This document shows positions 50,082-62,775 of a DNA stretch of 64,000 nucleotides, in pieces. A program made the position numbers and the translations under genes. Each line of letters starts with the position of its first letter. Position 1 is the first letter of the stretch. Below the pieces are notes generated by a model, which saw only the letters and a program-made list of their open reading frames with translations, ran no database searches and was not told the DNA's origin. The DNA lies in assembly GCA_022749755.1 (NCBI GenBank), contig CM040441.1, forward strand, positions 16,369,475 to 16,433,474, in the 5' to 3' direction. Source of the stretch: Azadirachta indica (lineage: Eukaryota > Streptophyta > Magnoliopsida > Sapindales > Meliaceae).

Positions 50082-50829
50082 CTTAATCTACCTGTTTTAG
50101 TTGTAGTATTAAAAAAATATTGGAATATTGTCTTCCCCTTAAATGGAACAGGCCTTGTGATAGATATAGAATGTTAAACCTCTTAACAACTAGGAATTGA
50201 TTAAGAATATATGTATTTTTTCTGTTCTTTCCTTTATTGATAGCTAGAATATACATTAATATTAACAGTTAATCACCTTTCTTTATTTGCTAAAATAATT
50301 AGTTCTTAGGTCATAGGATAATCCTTATTCTTTTTGGTTTTGGTATAATGAATATTAATATACACAAAAAAAAAATTTAAGTAGGAAAATATTAGTAGAG
50401 TGAACATTAACTAAGATATATTCCTAATTTGATAGTTTTCTAAGAAAATTGGGTGTGAACAGTGATCATTGGTGTAAACTTTGTTACAGAAAATGAGGAG
50501 TGAACAGGTGTAAATTTTTTTTATAGAAAATGAGGAGTGAACAGTAGTCATTATTGTAGATTTCTCAAAAAAAAAATCGATCACCATTACAAATAATTAA
50601 ACCTTAATTAATTAAATGATCCTTATTCATATTCTACACCTTATTTTTAATTTCTTCATTGGCGTTTTACTTTCTTTGTGATGTTAATTCAGACTGTTGT
50701 TTTCCCCTCTAGTCTTTCAGCTTTCTGGTTCACTTGTTCTCTTTTTGTTTTTCATTTTTATTCTTAAATATTTCTGCAAGGTTTTGCTTGGAGGTTAATT
50801 GGAAAAAGAAAATTAAAGGAACCATTTCA
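50082..50829. other. SPH-array spacer with short tandem repeats
   Basis: Upstream flank of copy g. At 50443-50566 there are three imperfect copies of a unit like AGAAAATGAGGAGTGAACAG (starts about 50443, 50488, 50525) not seen in the twin unit at 63200-63330. 50640-50810 is the block shared with 34350-34540 and 58850-59030. Confidence 0.7.
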
Positions 50830-50870
50830 CAAACATGGTCCCGTTTCTCTTAAGTTCCATACACAATCTC
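50830..50870 (-). pseudogene. Minimal SPH remnant
   Basis: About 40 bp matching the coding block CVWKLRETGPCLQ of the SPH copies, joined to spacer sequence on both sides. The scar of a deleted copy. Confidence 0.65.
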
Positions 50871-51110
50871 AGACGACTCTATAAGAGAATTAACTGGCAA
50901 AGAGAAGAAAGCAAAGACAGATCATATGTATTAATTTCTTAATTGATTCAACAATTTGACAAGATCGATCGAGCTTTCTGCTTTTGCTCTTGAGCTGTAT
51001 GCTGCTTCTGGTATTGCAAATATACTAAATATAGTAAATATATTTGCAACATGTCGCAATGATTAATATTGTTAATTAATCGGTGCATATATATATACAT
51101 ATATATATGC

Positions 51111-51381
51111 TTAAGACATAATTTCATGATCTTTATTCCATTGTATACAGTGTTCATCGTGAGAAAATTTACGTGGCTGCAAACGTGGACCCGCTTCATA
51201 TAACTTCCATACACAAGCTGCGCAGTCAAGATCCAAGTTGTAAGCTTCGAACCAATAAAATTTCGCATTGAATGTCACTCCACAGAAAAACAGGGTTTTT
51301 CCAAAAAGAACTTTTGGTCGGAATAAAAAAGAATAGCTTTGATGAATGAAGAGTACCTGTGGACCCAAATTACCGTCCACT
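51111..51381 (-). pseudogene. SPH copy h, 3' part, cut by copia-4
   Basis: C-terminal two thirds of an SPH domain: GNLGPQVLFIHQSYSF, LFFCGVTFNAKFYWFEAY, CAACVWKLYEAGPRLQP, HCIQW and stop at 51111. The GPC Cys is replaced by GPR. The frame ends abruptly at 51381, exactly where the copia-4 LTR begins. Its N-terminal part lies 5.4 kb away at 56791-56911. The C-terminus runs a few codons past the usual CxxW end. Confidence 0.88.
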
Positions 51382-51979
51382 TGTTGACATATTTTAATGG
51401 CTCAACAATTTTTCAAAATACAAAACTTATAAAATATAATAATTAAAAAATTTAAATAATGGTAAAATTGATAAACATGCAACAAAATAAAGTAAAGGAC
51501 ACAAAAATTTAACGAGATTCGGTAAATATTACCTACGTCCTCGGGAACTTCAAATAATCCACTAGGATCAAATTGAAAGATAATACAGAATTTAAGCACA
51601 ACTTACAAATACCGACAAAGTTAATTGGGCTCAAGTGTAAATATTTACAGGAGATTTAAACAATATTGTAAATTTTATAAAGTTAGGGACTCAAATGTAA
51701 AACACCGTCTTCAACCTTAAAACAACACTCAAAGTCGTTTTTTCTCCTACGATTTTGGCTCTATCTCTCTCTATTCTCTCTCAATTTTTTGATGTTATTA
51801 CAAATAAGAGAAACCTTTTATTTAAAGCCTAATTGAGGGCAAAAAAAGTCAAGAAAATCAAGTCAATTTTAGGTAAGCCCTCATGTATGGAGGCTACTAA
51901 TTTTTTCTCCACCGACCGCCATCGACTTCTACATTTCAAATTTTGCAGTTAGGTATTGAAAATAAGACACACTTTAACA
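51382..51979 (-). repeat. 3' LTR of copia-4
   Basis: Plus-strand ends TGTTGACATA...CTTTAACA. Aligns to 56191-56790. Confidence 0.9.
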
Positions 51980-52179
51980 AATCTTCACCTTGACAAATTT
52001 TCAACTTTGATACATCTCTCAATTTGGAAGTGCCTTTAAATGTATCGACATTGGTGCTATCCTAATATAAGGTGACTTACAATAAGTCCAAACAATACTT
52101 GAACTTTTCTGTAGAAATTGGTTTAGTCAATATATTAGCAGCAATTTCCTTTATGTGGACCTTCAATAAGTAAATTTCT

Positions 52180-55100
52180 TTGGAAGTGATTCACTCTCTA
52201 ATCTTATGATATCGAACATCTATATATTTTGACCTTGCATGAAATATTTGATTTTTGGCCAAAATTATAGCACTTTGACTATTACTTTGTATTCGAGCAG
52301 CATTTTGCTTAAAGCCAAGTCCTTCAACTAGACCCTTTAACCATAAAACTTCTTTCCCTGCTTCAACAATCGCCGTATACTCTGCTTCAGTAGTAGATAG
52401 AGCAACTGTAGATTATAGGATGAATTTCCATGAAATCATTCGTGCTCCAAACTTGAAAGTATAGCTAGTCATGGATCTTCTATTATCTAGATCTCATGCA
52501 TAATCTGAATCAACGTATCTGACTACCTTACTAGAAGTTGAGTCTTGATAATACAACGATCCATAATTGATTGTGCCAGCAAGATATCTGAAAATCCATT
52601 TGACTGCAATCCAATGCTCCTTTCCCGAATTTGTTATATATTTACTAACTACACTGACTGCTTGTGAAATGTCTAGTCTAGTGCATACCATTGTGTACAT
52701 TAAATATCTTATAGCGTTTGTATAAGGTACTTGAGCCATGTACTCCACTTTAACCTTTGTTTTCGGGCAATGATCTGAAGACAATCGAAAGTGTGCTGCT
52801 AATAGAACCTTTATAGGTTTAGCATTGAGCATACTAAACTTTTCTAGAACTTTCTCCACATAGTTCTTTTGAGTAAGCCACAACTTTACAACTTTCTTAT
52901 CATTGTTGATTTCTAAGCCAAGGGTCTTTTTAGCAGCTCTAAGATCTTTCATTTCAAATTCAGTACTCAACATATTTTTGAGCTTAAAGATGTGAGATTT
53001 ATTTTTAGTAGCAATTAGCATATCATCAATATAAAGTGTCAGATAAATGAAAAAATCATTGTTTAATTTTTTGAAATAAACACAACAATTATACTCACAA
53101 TGAGTATATCCATGTGATACCATAAAAGTATCAAATCACTTATACCATTGTCTAGGTGATTGTTTTAATCCATATAAGGATTTTTTCAATCTACACACGA
53201 GTTTTTTTTTGCCTGGATTTTAAAACCTTCGAGTTGCTGTATGTGAATCTGCTCCTTTAACTCCCCATATAAGAAAGCAGTTTTTACATTTAGTTGCTCC
53301 AACTTTAAATTGTACATTGCCATAATCGACAAGATAACTTGTACAAAAGTATGCTTCACCACTGGAGAGAAAATCTCATTATAATCTATACCTTCCTTTT
53401 GTGAATATCCTTTGACAACTAGTCGAGCTTTATACTTTTCTCTCTTTCATTTTCTGTGACTGCTTCTTTCTTTCTGAAAACCCATCTGCACCCAATAGCC
53501 TTTTTTCCTTTGGGTAATTCTACCTGTTCCTAAGTATGATTCCTTTTAAATGACTCCATTTCTTTTTCCATAGCTATTAATCATTTATTACCATTCTTTG
53601 CTTGAATTGCTTCTTTGAAATCAAATGGGTTGTCGTTTTTAGAGAATAATGCAAATAACACTATGTCTTCAAATCCATACCTAACAGGTGCTCTGGTAGT
53701 TCGTCTGTCTCTGTCTCTAGTAAGTAAATACGGCTTTTCTTAGTGCTTTTCTTGATCATTAGTTTGGTCTTGATTTTTTTGTAGTGGAGTTTGTTGTTGT
53801 CTTAACTCCACCTCAATGACTGATCTCTTATCATGCTTTTTAGTGGAACTCTGCTTTATATCTTCTTTTTTTAGCATGTTAGCTTCATAAAAGATAATAT
53901 CTCTGCTGATGACTTTCTTCTTTGATTCCGAGTCTCAGAGCATATACGCTTTTACACCTTTTGGATAGTCGAGGAAAATACACTTCTTTCATTTCGCATC
54001 TAACTTCGTATGTTCATTATGTGGTACATACATGTATGCTGGACATCCAAATATGCATAAGTTGGTGTAGTTGACTGATCTATTTGTCCAAACCTTCTCA
54101 AGTACTTTAGAATTTATAGCTGAGCATAGAGAACGATTAATTAAGTAAACAGCAATGTTAATTGCTTCTGCTTAAAAACTCTTCGACAATCCTACGTTAA
54201 GCATCATACACCAAGCTCTTTCCACCAACTTTTATTCATTCTTTCAGCCACTCCATTCTGTTAGATAGTTTTTTTTTATCCCTTCATTCTTACATAATTC
54301 TAGAAAGGAACTTTCCTTGTACTTAGTTCCATTGTCACTTATAATGTGCTTTAACCTTTTGCCAATTTGGTTTTCCACCTTAGCTTTCCATTGCTTGAAA
54401 ACGTTGAACACCTCAGATTTGTCCTGCATGAAGTACACCCAAACCTTTTTAGAATAATCATCGATGAAACTAACAAAATAATTAGAACCTCCATGTGATG
54501 CAATTGGTGATGGTCTCCGTACATCAGTGTAAACATAATCAAGAATACTTTTGCTAATATAAGACGAAGTGTTAAATCTAACCCTATTCTACTTTCCCAT
54601 AACATAAAATTTGCAGAATTCCAACTTGTATCCCTTTACACCGTGTGAAAGGTTCCTTTTATTCAACTCATATAGCACACGTTCGCTGAGATGACCTAAC
54701 AACATATGCCATAATTCGATATTATCATTGCTCAATTTAGTATGTATAGCAGCAATAACTCCACCTGAAACAATATCTTCTAGCAGCTTGTACAGGTTCC
54801 CAACTTCTACTCCCTTCATTACTATAAGACTTCTTTTATAGACTTTCAATAATCCATATTTGGCAGAGAAACTATAACCCAATGAATCCAATATTCCCAA
54901 GGAAATTAGATTTTTCTTCAACTCAAGACTATGCTGGACGTTACCGAGTGTTTTAATAGTTCTATCATGCATCCTTATTTTCACTGTGCCGATTCCAATA
55001 ACCTAGCAAGAAGCATCATTACCTATTAAAATAGAACTAACATTACAAGATTGGTATGTATTAAACATTCTTTGTAAGGACATATATGGTACGTGCATCC

Positions 55101-56020
55101 AAACTCAAGCATCCAGGATTCTAAAAGAGATCTTCCACTTGCAAATATCAACAATATATCCCCTTCTTTATCATCATTGGATTTGTTGTTGACTACATTT
55201 GCTTCGACTGGATTTTGATTCTTCCTTGTTTCCAAGTCCTTCTTTAATTTATTGTAAAATCTTCTAATATGCCTTTTCTTGTAGCAGAAACACTCCACAT
55301 TTTTCCTTGGGCGTAACTTTGAATGATCATTATGGCCAAAATTTCTTTCACAAGATTTACTTCTACCATGTCTCGATTTTGCCTTGTTATCCACTATTGC
55401 AACAAAACCCTTAGCTTGAGAATAGCTATTTGATTGCTTAATTTTATTAGTCTTCAAAAGAGCAGTTAAGACCTTATCTACCATAAGCGTTTGTTTTCCA
55501 ACTAGTAGCGTGGTCACCAATATCTCGTACACTTTTGGTAAAAAAGTCAATAGAATAGTTGCTTGATCTTCTTTATCAATCTTGACCTCCACACTCCAAA
55601 GCTTAGTAATATATTTGTTGAACTTGTTGATGTGGCTTGATGCATCTATATTGTCCTGTATCTTTAACTTGTACAACTCCTTCTTTAGATATAAAGTCTA
55701 TTTGTCAAGAATTTTGACATATGGAGTTTTTGTAATTTCTCCCATGACTTTGTCGGAGAAGTTTCATTTAACACTGCATACTTGATTTTTGGGGCAAGAC
55801 TGAGTCGAATCGTGCTTACAACTTTTACTTTTAGTTCCTCCTAATCACCATCTTCCATATCCTTAGGCCTCTTATCGAGCAATGCTTTAAGAAGACTTTG
55901 TTGCACTAATACATCCTTTACAGTACCTTGCCAAATACTAAAGTTAGTTTTGCCATCAAAAGGTACTAATTTGAACTTCGGACTAGTCATAAATTCTTCA
56001 ATCAATTATTTTATCTCAAA
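52180..56020 (-). pseudogene. copia-4 gag-pol
   Basis: Reading leftwards: gag (about 56000-55026; FNKYITKLWSVEVKIDKEDQ, zinc knuckle degraded to CFCYKKRHIRRFYNK with the last Cys lost, protease region WMLEFGCTYHICP where DSG is EFG), GAG-pre-integrase (54984-54589, LWHMLLGHLSERVLYELNKR), integrase (54605-54244, HIISDNGTKYKESSFLELCK), RT N-terminal (about 53560-53150, multiple stops) and RT C-terminal plus RNase H start (53123-52494, catalytic YIDD, WLTQKNYVEKVLEKFSM, LDISQAVSVVSKYI). The RT/RNase H stretch of 209 codons is the longest intact retroelement frame in the window. RNase H continues broken to about 52180. Confidence 0.88.
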
Positions 56021-56190
56021 GCTTACAACAAACCTTAAAACGAATAATATACTTTAAAAAATTCTCAAGAAAAACTGAAGAGGTCACAATGGTCCCACTT
56101 AAAACTTAAAGTTAGGCAATTATAACCTTGTTGGCAGAATTTTTCTCATGCACGTGTTGACCCCAATGAACCTTCGGATCTGATACCACT

Positions 56191-56790
56191 TGCTAAGAAA
56201 TTTTAATGACCCAATAATTCTCCAAAATACAAAACTTATAAAATATAATAATTGAAAATTTTAAATAATGGTAAAGTTGACAAATATGCAACAACATAAA
56301 GTAAAGGGCACAAAAATTTAATGAGGTTTGGTAAATATTACCTACATCCTTGGACACTTTAAATACTCTGTTAGGATTAAATTGAAAACTAATACAGAAT
56401 TTGAGTACAACTTACAAATACCCACAAACTTAAATGGGCTCAATGTAAATAATTGTAGAAAATTTAATTAATCCTGTAAATCTTACAAAAATAGAGACTT
56501 AAATGAAAAATGCCGTCTTCTACCTCAAAACAACACTCGAACTCGTTTCTTTCTCCCTAGATTTGGGCTCTGACTCTCTCTATTCTCTCTCAATTTTTGA
56601 TGCTATTACAAATAAGAAAAGTCTTTTATTTATAACTTAATTAAGGGTTAAAAAAGTTAAGAAAATCAAGCCAAGTTGAGGTAAGCCCTTACATATAAAA
56701 AAGGCTACCGAATTTTTTTCCACTAACCACCACTGACTTGTATATTTCAAATTTTATAGTTGGGTATTGAAAATAAAATGCACTTCAACA
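56191..56790 (-). repeat. 5' LTR of copia-4
   Basis: Plus-strand ends TGCTAAGAAA...CTTCAACA. The PBS is next to its left end. Confidence 0.9.
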
Positions 56791-56911
56791 CATCTAATTT
56801 TCAGTGAACCGTAAGATCTGAGCTCTATTCATGTTGGATAACCTCAACATGATCATCATTGCATGAAACAAGTAATGGCATGAGGAACATAAATTTTGCC
56901 AAAGAACCCAT
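56791..56911 (-). pseudogene. SPH copy h, 5' part, cut by copia-4
   Basis: ATG at 56911, signal peptide MGSLAKFMFLMPLLVSCN, then DDHVEVIQHE, an in-frame TAG, SSDLTVH, and TGA where the conserved Cys of HCKS should be. It meets the copia-4 LTR at 56790. The promoter box CTTTAAATAG (56975-56984) is intact. The two halves together account for nearly a whole SPH gene. Confidence 0.85.
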
Positions 56912-56984
56912 CTTAATCTCTCTATGTGTTTAATTTGTAGTATATATTAATAAAATATTGGAATATTATCTTCCCTTTAAATAG

Positions 56985-59693
56985 AATAAACCTATGTGAC
57001 TAAAGAATATTAGACAACTATGAATTAATTTAGAATATATTTTTCTATTCTTTCATTTTTTTCAGTTAGAACATACATTAATATTAACAGTTATGGCCTT
57101 TCTATTTTTGTTAAAATTAATAATAGATCATAGCATAATCCTTATTCTATTTTATTTTGGTTTTGTTATTGGTATAATGGATATCAATATATGTAAAGAG
57201 TTAATATGGAAAATATTGATTAAAATATATTCTTAATTTGTTATTTCCTATTTATTAACAATCAATCACTATTATGAAATAAAAAAAATTCTATCACCAT
57301 TTTATATTTATTCAAATAATTAAATCTTAATTAATAAGAGATCATCCTTGTTCATATTCTACACCTTATTTTAGTAAAGCAAATAAGAAAATTAACTAGT
57401 AAAGAGCTAAAGTAAAGTGCATCGATAATACAATATTTATAATAATTATATTATAGTTTAAATAAAAATGTATTCATATATAATTAAAATATAAATAAGT
57501 AAATAAAATATATTATAAAATAAATAAAATTTATATTTTAATTATAATATATTAATAAATATTTTATTATTCATATGTTATAGAATAAATAATTTTCATT
57601 ATTATTATAAAAAAATAAATGTACATCTTGGTGGAGTGATCCTCCCCTGACTCTTTCCTTTCTTTTCTATGATAGCATGGGATACTCTTACTATAGTTTT
57701 CATTAAGCTTTATTATGTCTTTGTATTTTTGTTTTTTTGATTTTTTGGGGCCTTTGTTTGAGTTCTTACTTTGTACCTTTTTTTTTTCTTAATTTAATTT
57801 TAGCCTCTATCTAGCTTTAGTTAAAAAGGAAATTTAATAACTAAAAGTTTAAAAATAATTTTCTTAATTACTTAAATAAACGTACAATTATTTTTTTTAT
57901 AATAAGTAAGGATCCTCATAGATATTTTTGAAATTATCGAACTAATTAATACAATAAATCAAAATTTAAGGGTTTGTAAATCTTATTCGTAATAAGAGAT
58001 CTAAATTTTTAAACACAATCACCACGAAATAGGAGCTTGACAAATATTACAATTAATTTTATAAATGCTATAGATTATTATTAATTATTATTTTAGACTT
58101 TACCATGCGTGTCTCTTTATATATATAAAATTCTTTTTCCATTCCTTCTCCTTCCATTTTTTAAATTAAAATAATTACGAAAATTTTCACCTTTCTTTAG
58201 TTTATTTGCCTTTTAACTGAGGCTTTTAAATAAAAAAAAAATTGTAATTTTCAATTATAGAAGATTGAATAACGTTTCATTCATTTTGTTCATACGTTAA
58301 TTTTAAATATACTTTTCAAAAAAATTCATTATTATTATTTTATTTCTTAACTATAAGCAATCTTCAGGCCGAAAATGGCTAACAAAAGGAAAACACAGGA
58401 GAAGTTGAATAAAAAATTGTAAAGCAAAATGCAAAGCAGGAAATTACCAAACTACACAGCAAAACATTAAAGTAATTTTCAGTTAAAAATCAATCAAATC
58501 AGAGAATTAAAAACAGAATATTATTATTAATAATATTATAAGATGTGTTACATAACAATCATGAATAGGTGCTCACAAATCAATTATCCAGTGTGCATTA
58601 GTTAGGTCATAGGATAATCCTTACTGTTTTTGGTTTTGGTATAATGAACATTAATATACACAAAAAAATTAATAAGGAAAATATTGGTAGAGTGAATATT
58701 GATTAATTAAGATATATTCTTAATTTGGTATTTCCTATTTATTTACAATCAATCACTAATGCCAAAAAAAGAAAAATCAATTACCATTTCAAATATATAA
58801 TTAAATCTTAATTAATGAGAGATCATCCTTATTCATATTCTACACCTGTTTTAATTTCTTCACTGGCGTTTTGCTTCCTTATGATGTTAATTCAAACTGT
58901 TGTTTCCTCCTCTAGTCCTTCAGCCTTCTGCTGGTTCACTCGTTCTCTTTTTCCTGTTCTTTTTTATTCCTAAATATCTCTCTAAGGTTTGCTCGGAAGT
59001 TAATTAGAAAAAGAAAAGAAAGCATTTCACGAAAGGCAGTGGAGAGATGGAAGCTGCTTTCATTTCTGTAGACGCAGGCAAATTCCATTATTTTGTTATT
59101 TCAAACATGTTTTTAATGAGTATAGTCTCATTTTATCAGTATTATGAATGTAAAATTTTCTCTTAGTGACCCCCAAATTTAAGTAATTAGGATAACTCTT
59201 ATATTAAATTTAAGCAATTAATGCCGATATTATTTTTGGAAGCCGGAGGGCTTGGATTAAAAAAAATATATAACCTTTTTTATCATAAATTCTCTTTATA
59301 AAAATATCGTTAATAATAAGTAAATATTTATTTCAAATATCTGGATATTTATTATAATTATCTAAATAATTCTTACAAATATTTAGATTTTTATTATTAA
59401 ATATTCATACATTTATTTAAAAAATATATAGGTATTTTCTTACAAACTTATAAAAATTGTGACCACATTATTCATAATTTTCTAAGTTTAAAAACTTTCA
59501 AACCCAATTTTCAAATTAAAGTCTAATTTTTAACAGTAAATTGATTTAATGATTGTAATTTTTGAAAGTACAAAAAGAGGTCTATGTTAAAACTCCACTC
59601 ATATATAATAAATCACAAGCATGACAAATATTGCAATTAATTTTATAAATATTTTAGATTATTATTCAATAACATGCATATGGAGTAGTAGCC
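56985..59693. other. SPH-array spacer with an SPH-deletion scar
   Basis: 57600-58500 resembles 32380-33260. At about 58590-58605 the sequence jumps from the downstream flank of an SPH unit (TTATCCA...) to its upstream flank (TTAGGTCATAGGATAATCC), so a whole SPH gene has been deleted. The identical junction recurs at about 63505-63525. 58540-59100 is nearly identical to 63440-64000. No gene seen. Confidence 0.75.
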
Positions 59694-60095
59694 TTAGTTA
59701 TCAGGATTCCAATCAAAACAGGCAAATGGCACACCATCATAAGCACTCCTACAGGGACCAGTCGGTTTGATTTTCCATTCACACTGTGTGCAAGCATCTC
59801 TGTTCGATTTGAAGATATCAAACCAATGGAATGATCCAGGCCATGTAAATCCACAGAAGAATAGGGTCCCTGCAAAATTATTCTCATGGAAATGAAAGGA
59901 AAAACTCTGCTCAGGGGTTAGCACTCTTTCGCCAAGATCATCGTCCCCAGACTTGCAGTGAACAATGAGAGTCTGCCCATCTCCTATCTCATTAATTACC
60001 GTAACATTAACGAAACGATTGAACAAACTACCGCTGCATACACTCAGGTATGCTGATAACAGCAGTAGTAACCCAATAAGTTTGGAAGAACCCAT
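59694..60095 (-). CDS. S-protein homologue (SPH), intact, divergent copy i
   Basis: Complete 133-residue intronless SPH gene. Residues 1-22 form a signal peptide (MGSSKLIGLLLLLSAYLSVC, then SG). The mature part shows VTVINEIGDGQTLIVHCKSG, DDDLGERVLTPEQSFSFHF, FFCGFTWPGSFHWFDIFKS, CTQCEWKIKPTGPC and CFDWN. Six Cys follow the signal, and there is an N-glycosylation site at N30-V-T. It differs from the other copies in the LTPEQ and TWPG segments and in a longer N-terminus, so it is an older branch of the family. ATG at 60095; a TATA run (ATATATATCT on the minus strand, about 60181-60171) lies about 80 bp upstream, unlike the CTTTAAATAG box of the others. Likely secreted and probably functional. 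Confidence 0.93.
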   Translation of the reverse strand: MGSSKLIGLLLLLSAYLSVCSGSLFNRFVNVTVINEIGDGQTLIVHCKSGDDDLGERVLTPEQSFSFHFHENNFAGTLFFCGFTWPGSFHWFDIFKSNRDACTQCEWKIKPTGPCRSAYDGVPFACFDWNPDN

Positions 60096-60170
60096 TCTTG
60101 TTTGTAGTGTTTTAATTTCCTTTGGTAATTAAAAGGGTAATACCTCACTTTAGATGGAATATTGTGTGCT

Positions 60171-60181
60171 AGATATATATA
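60171..60181 (-). promoter_or_regulatory. TATA-like box of SPH copy i
   Basis: TATATATA on the minus strand, about 80 bp upstream of the start codon of the intact SPH gene; nothing else in the 100-bp leader looks like a core promoter. Confidence 0.45.
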
Positions 60182-61377
60182 GAATATTTTTCAGAAACAT
60201 ATGCTGTACTATAATTTTTATAGTGGCACATTATATGTCTATATCTATAAATGTCAAGTTTGCTAACAAAAAGAGAAATACTTGTTTGCAGATGCCAATT
60301 AAAATATTATGCTAACTATGTACTATAATTTTTACTTATTATTTTATGTTTTTTAAGGTTAAAATCATAAGATTTTGTTTATTGTTACCATATTATATTA
60401 AGAGCTAAAAAGAAAAATATGATAACTTAGATTTAAATTGTCCATTTCTTTTTTTTTTTCCTTTTTTGGGTGCAACGGATTTGAGAATAGAATAAATAGA
60501 ATACGTGTGGTTGTTTATATTCTATTGTAAGAGAAGAAAATTAGGATTAAATCGATAAACCGAACTGGTTCGAGTAGATCCAATCAATTGAAATATATAA
60601 GTTCGGTTTTACATGTTTCACTTCGAGTCTTGGTTTAAATTATTTAAAAATCAATTTTTTTTAATTTAAAATTTATATTTTAGTTATAATATATTATAAA
60701 ATAAATAAACTTATATTTTAATTATAATATATTAATAAACATTTTGTTATCAATGTGTTATAAAAATAAAATATATTATTATTTTAATATTTATTTTTAA
60801 TTAAGTGTTTAAAATATTTTTTTAACTAATTACTATTATATATGAGTATAATTGTTATTTTTTATTTTTTAATAAATTAAAGTTTTTATGAGTATTCTTT
60901 GAAACTATTAAAACTATTTTAATTAATAGACTAAACTTTAGATACTTATATGTTATTATATTTTATTATGTCAACTAACTAAATATGTATCATAAAAATA
61001 AAAGAGAGATCACAATATTAGATCAAATAAGAGAGAAAAATCTGAAATTCTTGTGAAATACGTTGGTTATACTTTTATTAAACTTTAGTATATTTTTGCA
61101 TTTATGTTTATTTAGTTTTTTTTTTTGGGCTCTGATTCGTACTCCTTTTTTTCTTAATTTAATTCTAACCTCTCTCTAGACTTATTTAAGAAAATTAATT
61201 AAATAAAAATATAATTTTTTGTTATAATAAATATGAATTTTAATAGATATTTTTGAAATCATTCAACTAATTAGCACAATATATCAAACCTTAAGGATTT
61301 GTAAGTCTTATTTCTAATTAGAGATCTAATAAGTTTAGATACAATCATTACAAATTAAGAGTTTGACAAATATTATA
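60182..61377. other. SPH-array spacer
   Basis: AT-rich; 60680-61240 resembles 44900-45560. No gene seen. Confidence 0.65.
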
Positions 61378-62160
61378 ATTTCTTTTAAATCAAGAATAAC
61401 ATATTATTAATAGAATAAAGAGAAAGAGAGATCGCAAGAGCAATCCTTAAGATTTTGAAAACAAAAAGATTGCAGTTCAAAAACAGCATTAAGCTGCAGA
61501 AATTTTGTTGCAAAGTAAAAGCCAAACAGTAGCAATTAACCAATGAAGCAGCAGCAAAAGAAGTCCTCCGAGCGGTAGTTATGGATTACCAGAAGCAGTA
61601 GAAGGTTATGTAAGCAGAGTAAGCAACAGATAAGCTGCTGTTTTCCTTGAAGAATAACTTATAAGCAGCAAATGCAAATAACAGGTAAGCAGCAGCCAAA
61701 AGCAGGGCAGTGGCCAAAAATAAAGGATCATCCGGAGTTGAAACTCAATTCCACTATCAATAATCAAAAGAATATTAGTCAGCAGCAGTGCTTAACTATC
61801 ATCCTTAGGATAATGCTCAGGACAGTTAAATCAAGAGTTGCAGTAAGACAAAGCTTAACCAGCAAAACATCTCAGCAGCCCATAACAGAAAACTCAAAAT
61901 AGGAAACTTCCAGAAGGTAGAAAAGAGGGAAAAATTGAATGAAAGAAGGAAGGACAATTCACTTTCTATCCAGAGCCTGTGCTAGACTCTAGACCAAGCT
62001 TCTTTACAGCAGGAATCACCGCAAAAATATTTCGAATAAAAGGAAGACTGGGTGCCAAGCGCCATTGCAAAACCACCCAGACATGAGGACAGGGAGCACG
62101 AGCGAGGCGAGGATGAATGCCCAAATTAGTTAAGATAGCAATATCAGAGCTTTTTAATTA
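61378..62160 (-). mobile_element. 5'-truncated LINE-like insertion, uninterrupted copy
   Basis: Same insertion as 45582-46251 plus 48909-49075, without copia-3. It has a short T run at the left, a CAG/CAA-rich body and the LGIHPR-type minus-strand motif at about 62110. The related units at 32820 and 58050 read straight through from GACAAATATTACAATT to TTAATTATTATTTTAGA, so the insertion occurred in the ancestor of units g and j only. Confidence 0.5.
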
Positions 62161-62775
62161 TTATTTTAGAGAGATTTTTCTATTTATGTTTCTTTATATA
62201 TGCATAAAGTTCGTTTTTCTAATCCTTCTCCTTCCATTTTTTAAATTAAAATAATTATGAAATAATATTGTATTTTTCACCTTTCCTTAGTTTATTTGCC
62301 TTTTAACTGAGACTTTCACTAAAAAGAAATTGTAATTTTTAATTAAAGAAGGTTGAATAACTTTTCATTTATTTTTGTCACACCTTAATTTTAAATATTC
62401 TTTTCAAAAACATTCATCATTATTATTTTATTTCTTTACTTTAAGCAATCTCCAGGCCGGAAATGGCTAACAAAAAGAAAACACAGGAGAAGCTGAATAA
62501 ACAATTATAGAGCAAAATGCAATTACTGCAGCAGGCAATGAGCAAAATACACAGCAAAAAATTAAAGAAACTTTTAGTTAACAATCAATCGAATCAGAGA
62601 ATTAAATTAATAATACTAGAAGATGTTACATAAAAATCATAAATCAGTGCTCAAATTATCCAATATATGGATTAGTTTAGTAAATATATATATTTTGCAA
62701 CAGAATTATTAATATTATTAATCACTCAATATTAATTATTAATTAAGACATAAATTGCATATATAGGGTAAGGCA

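Larger units (their letters stand above)
51382..56790 (-). mobile_element. Ty1/copia element copia-4, full-length, inserted in SPH copy h
   Basis: Minus-strand element of 5409 bp. LTRs 56191-56790 (5', 600 bp) and 51382-51979 (3', 598 bp), PBS 56188-56177 (TGGTATCAGATC), polypurine tract AAGGTGAAGATT on the minus strand just inside 51979. The LTRs align end to end with many differences, so the insertion is not recent. The target duplication is not clean (AGATG against AGTGG). All domains gag-PR-INT-RT-RNase H are recognisable but broken. Confidence 0.93.
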
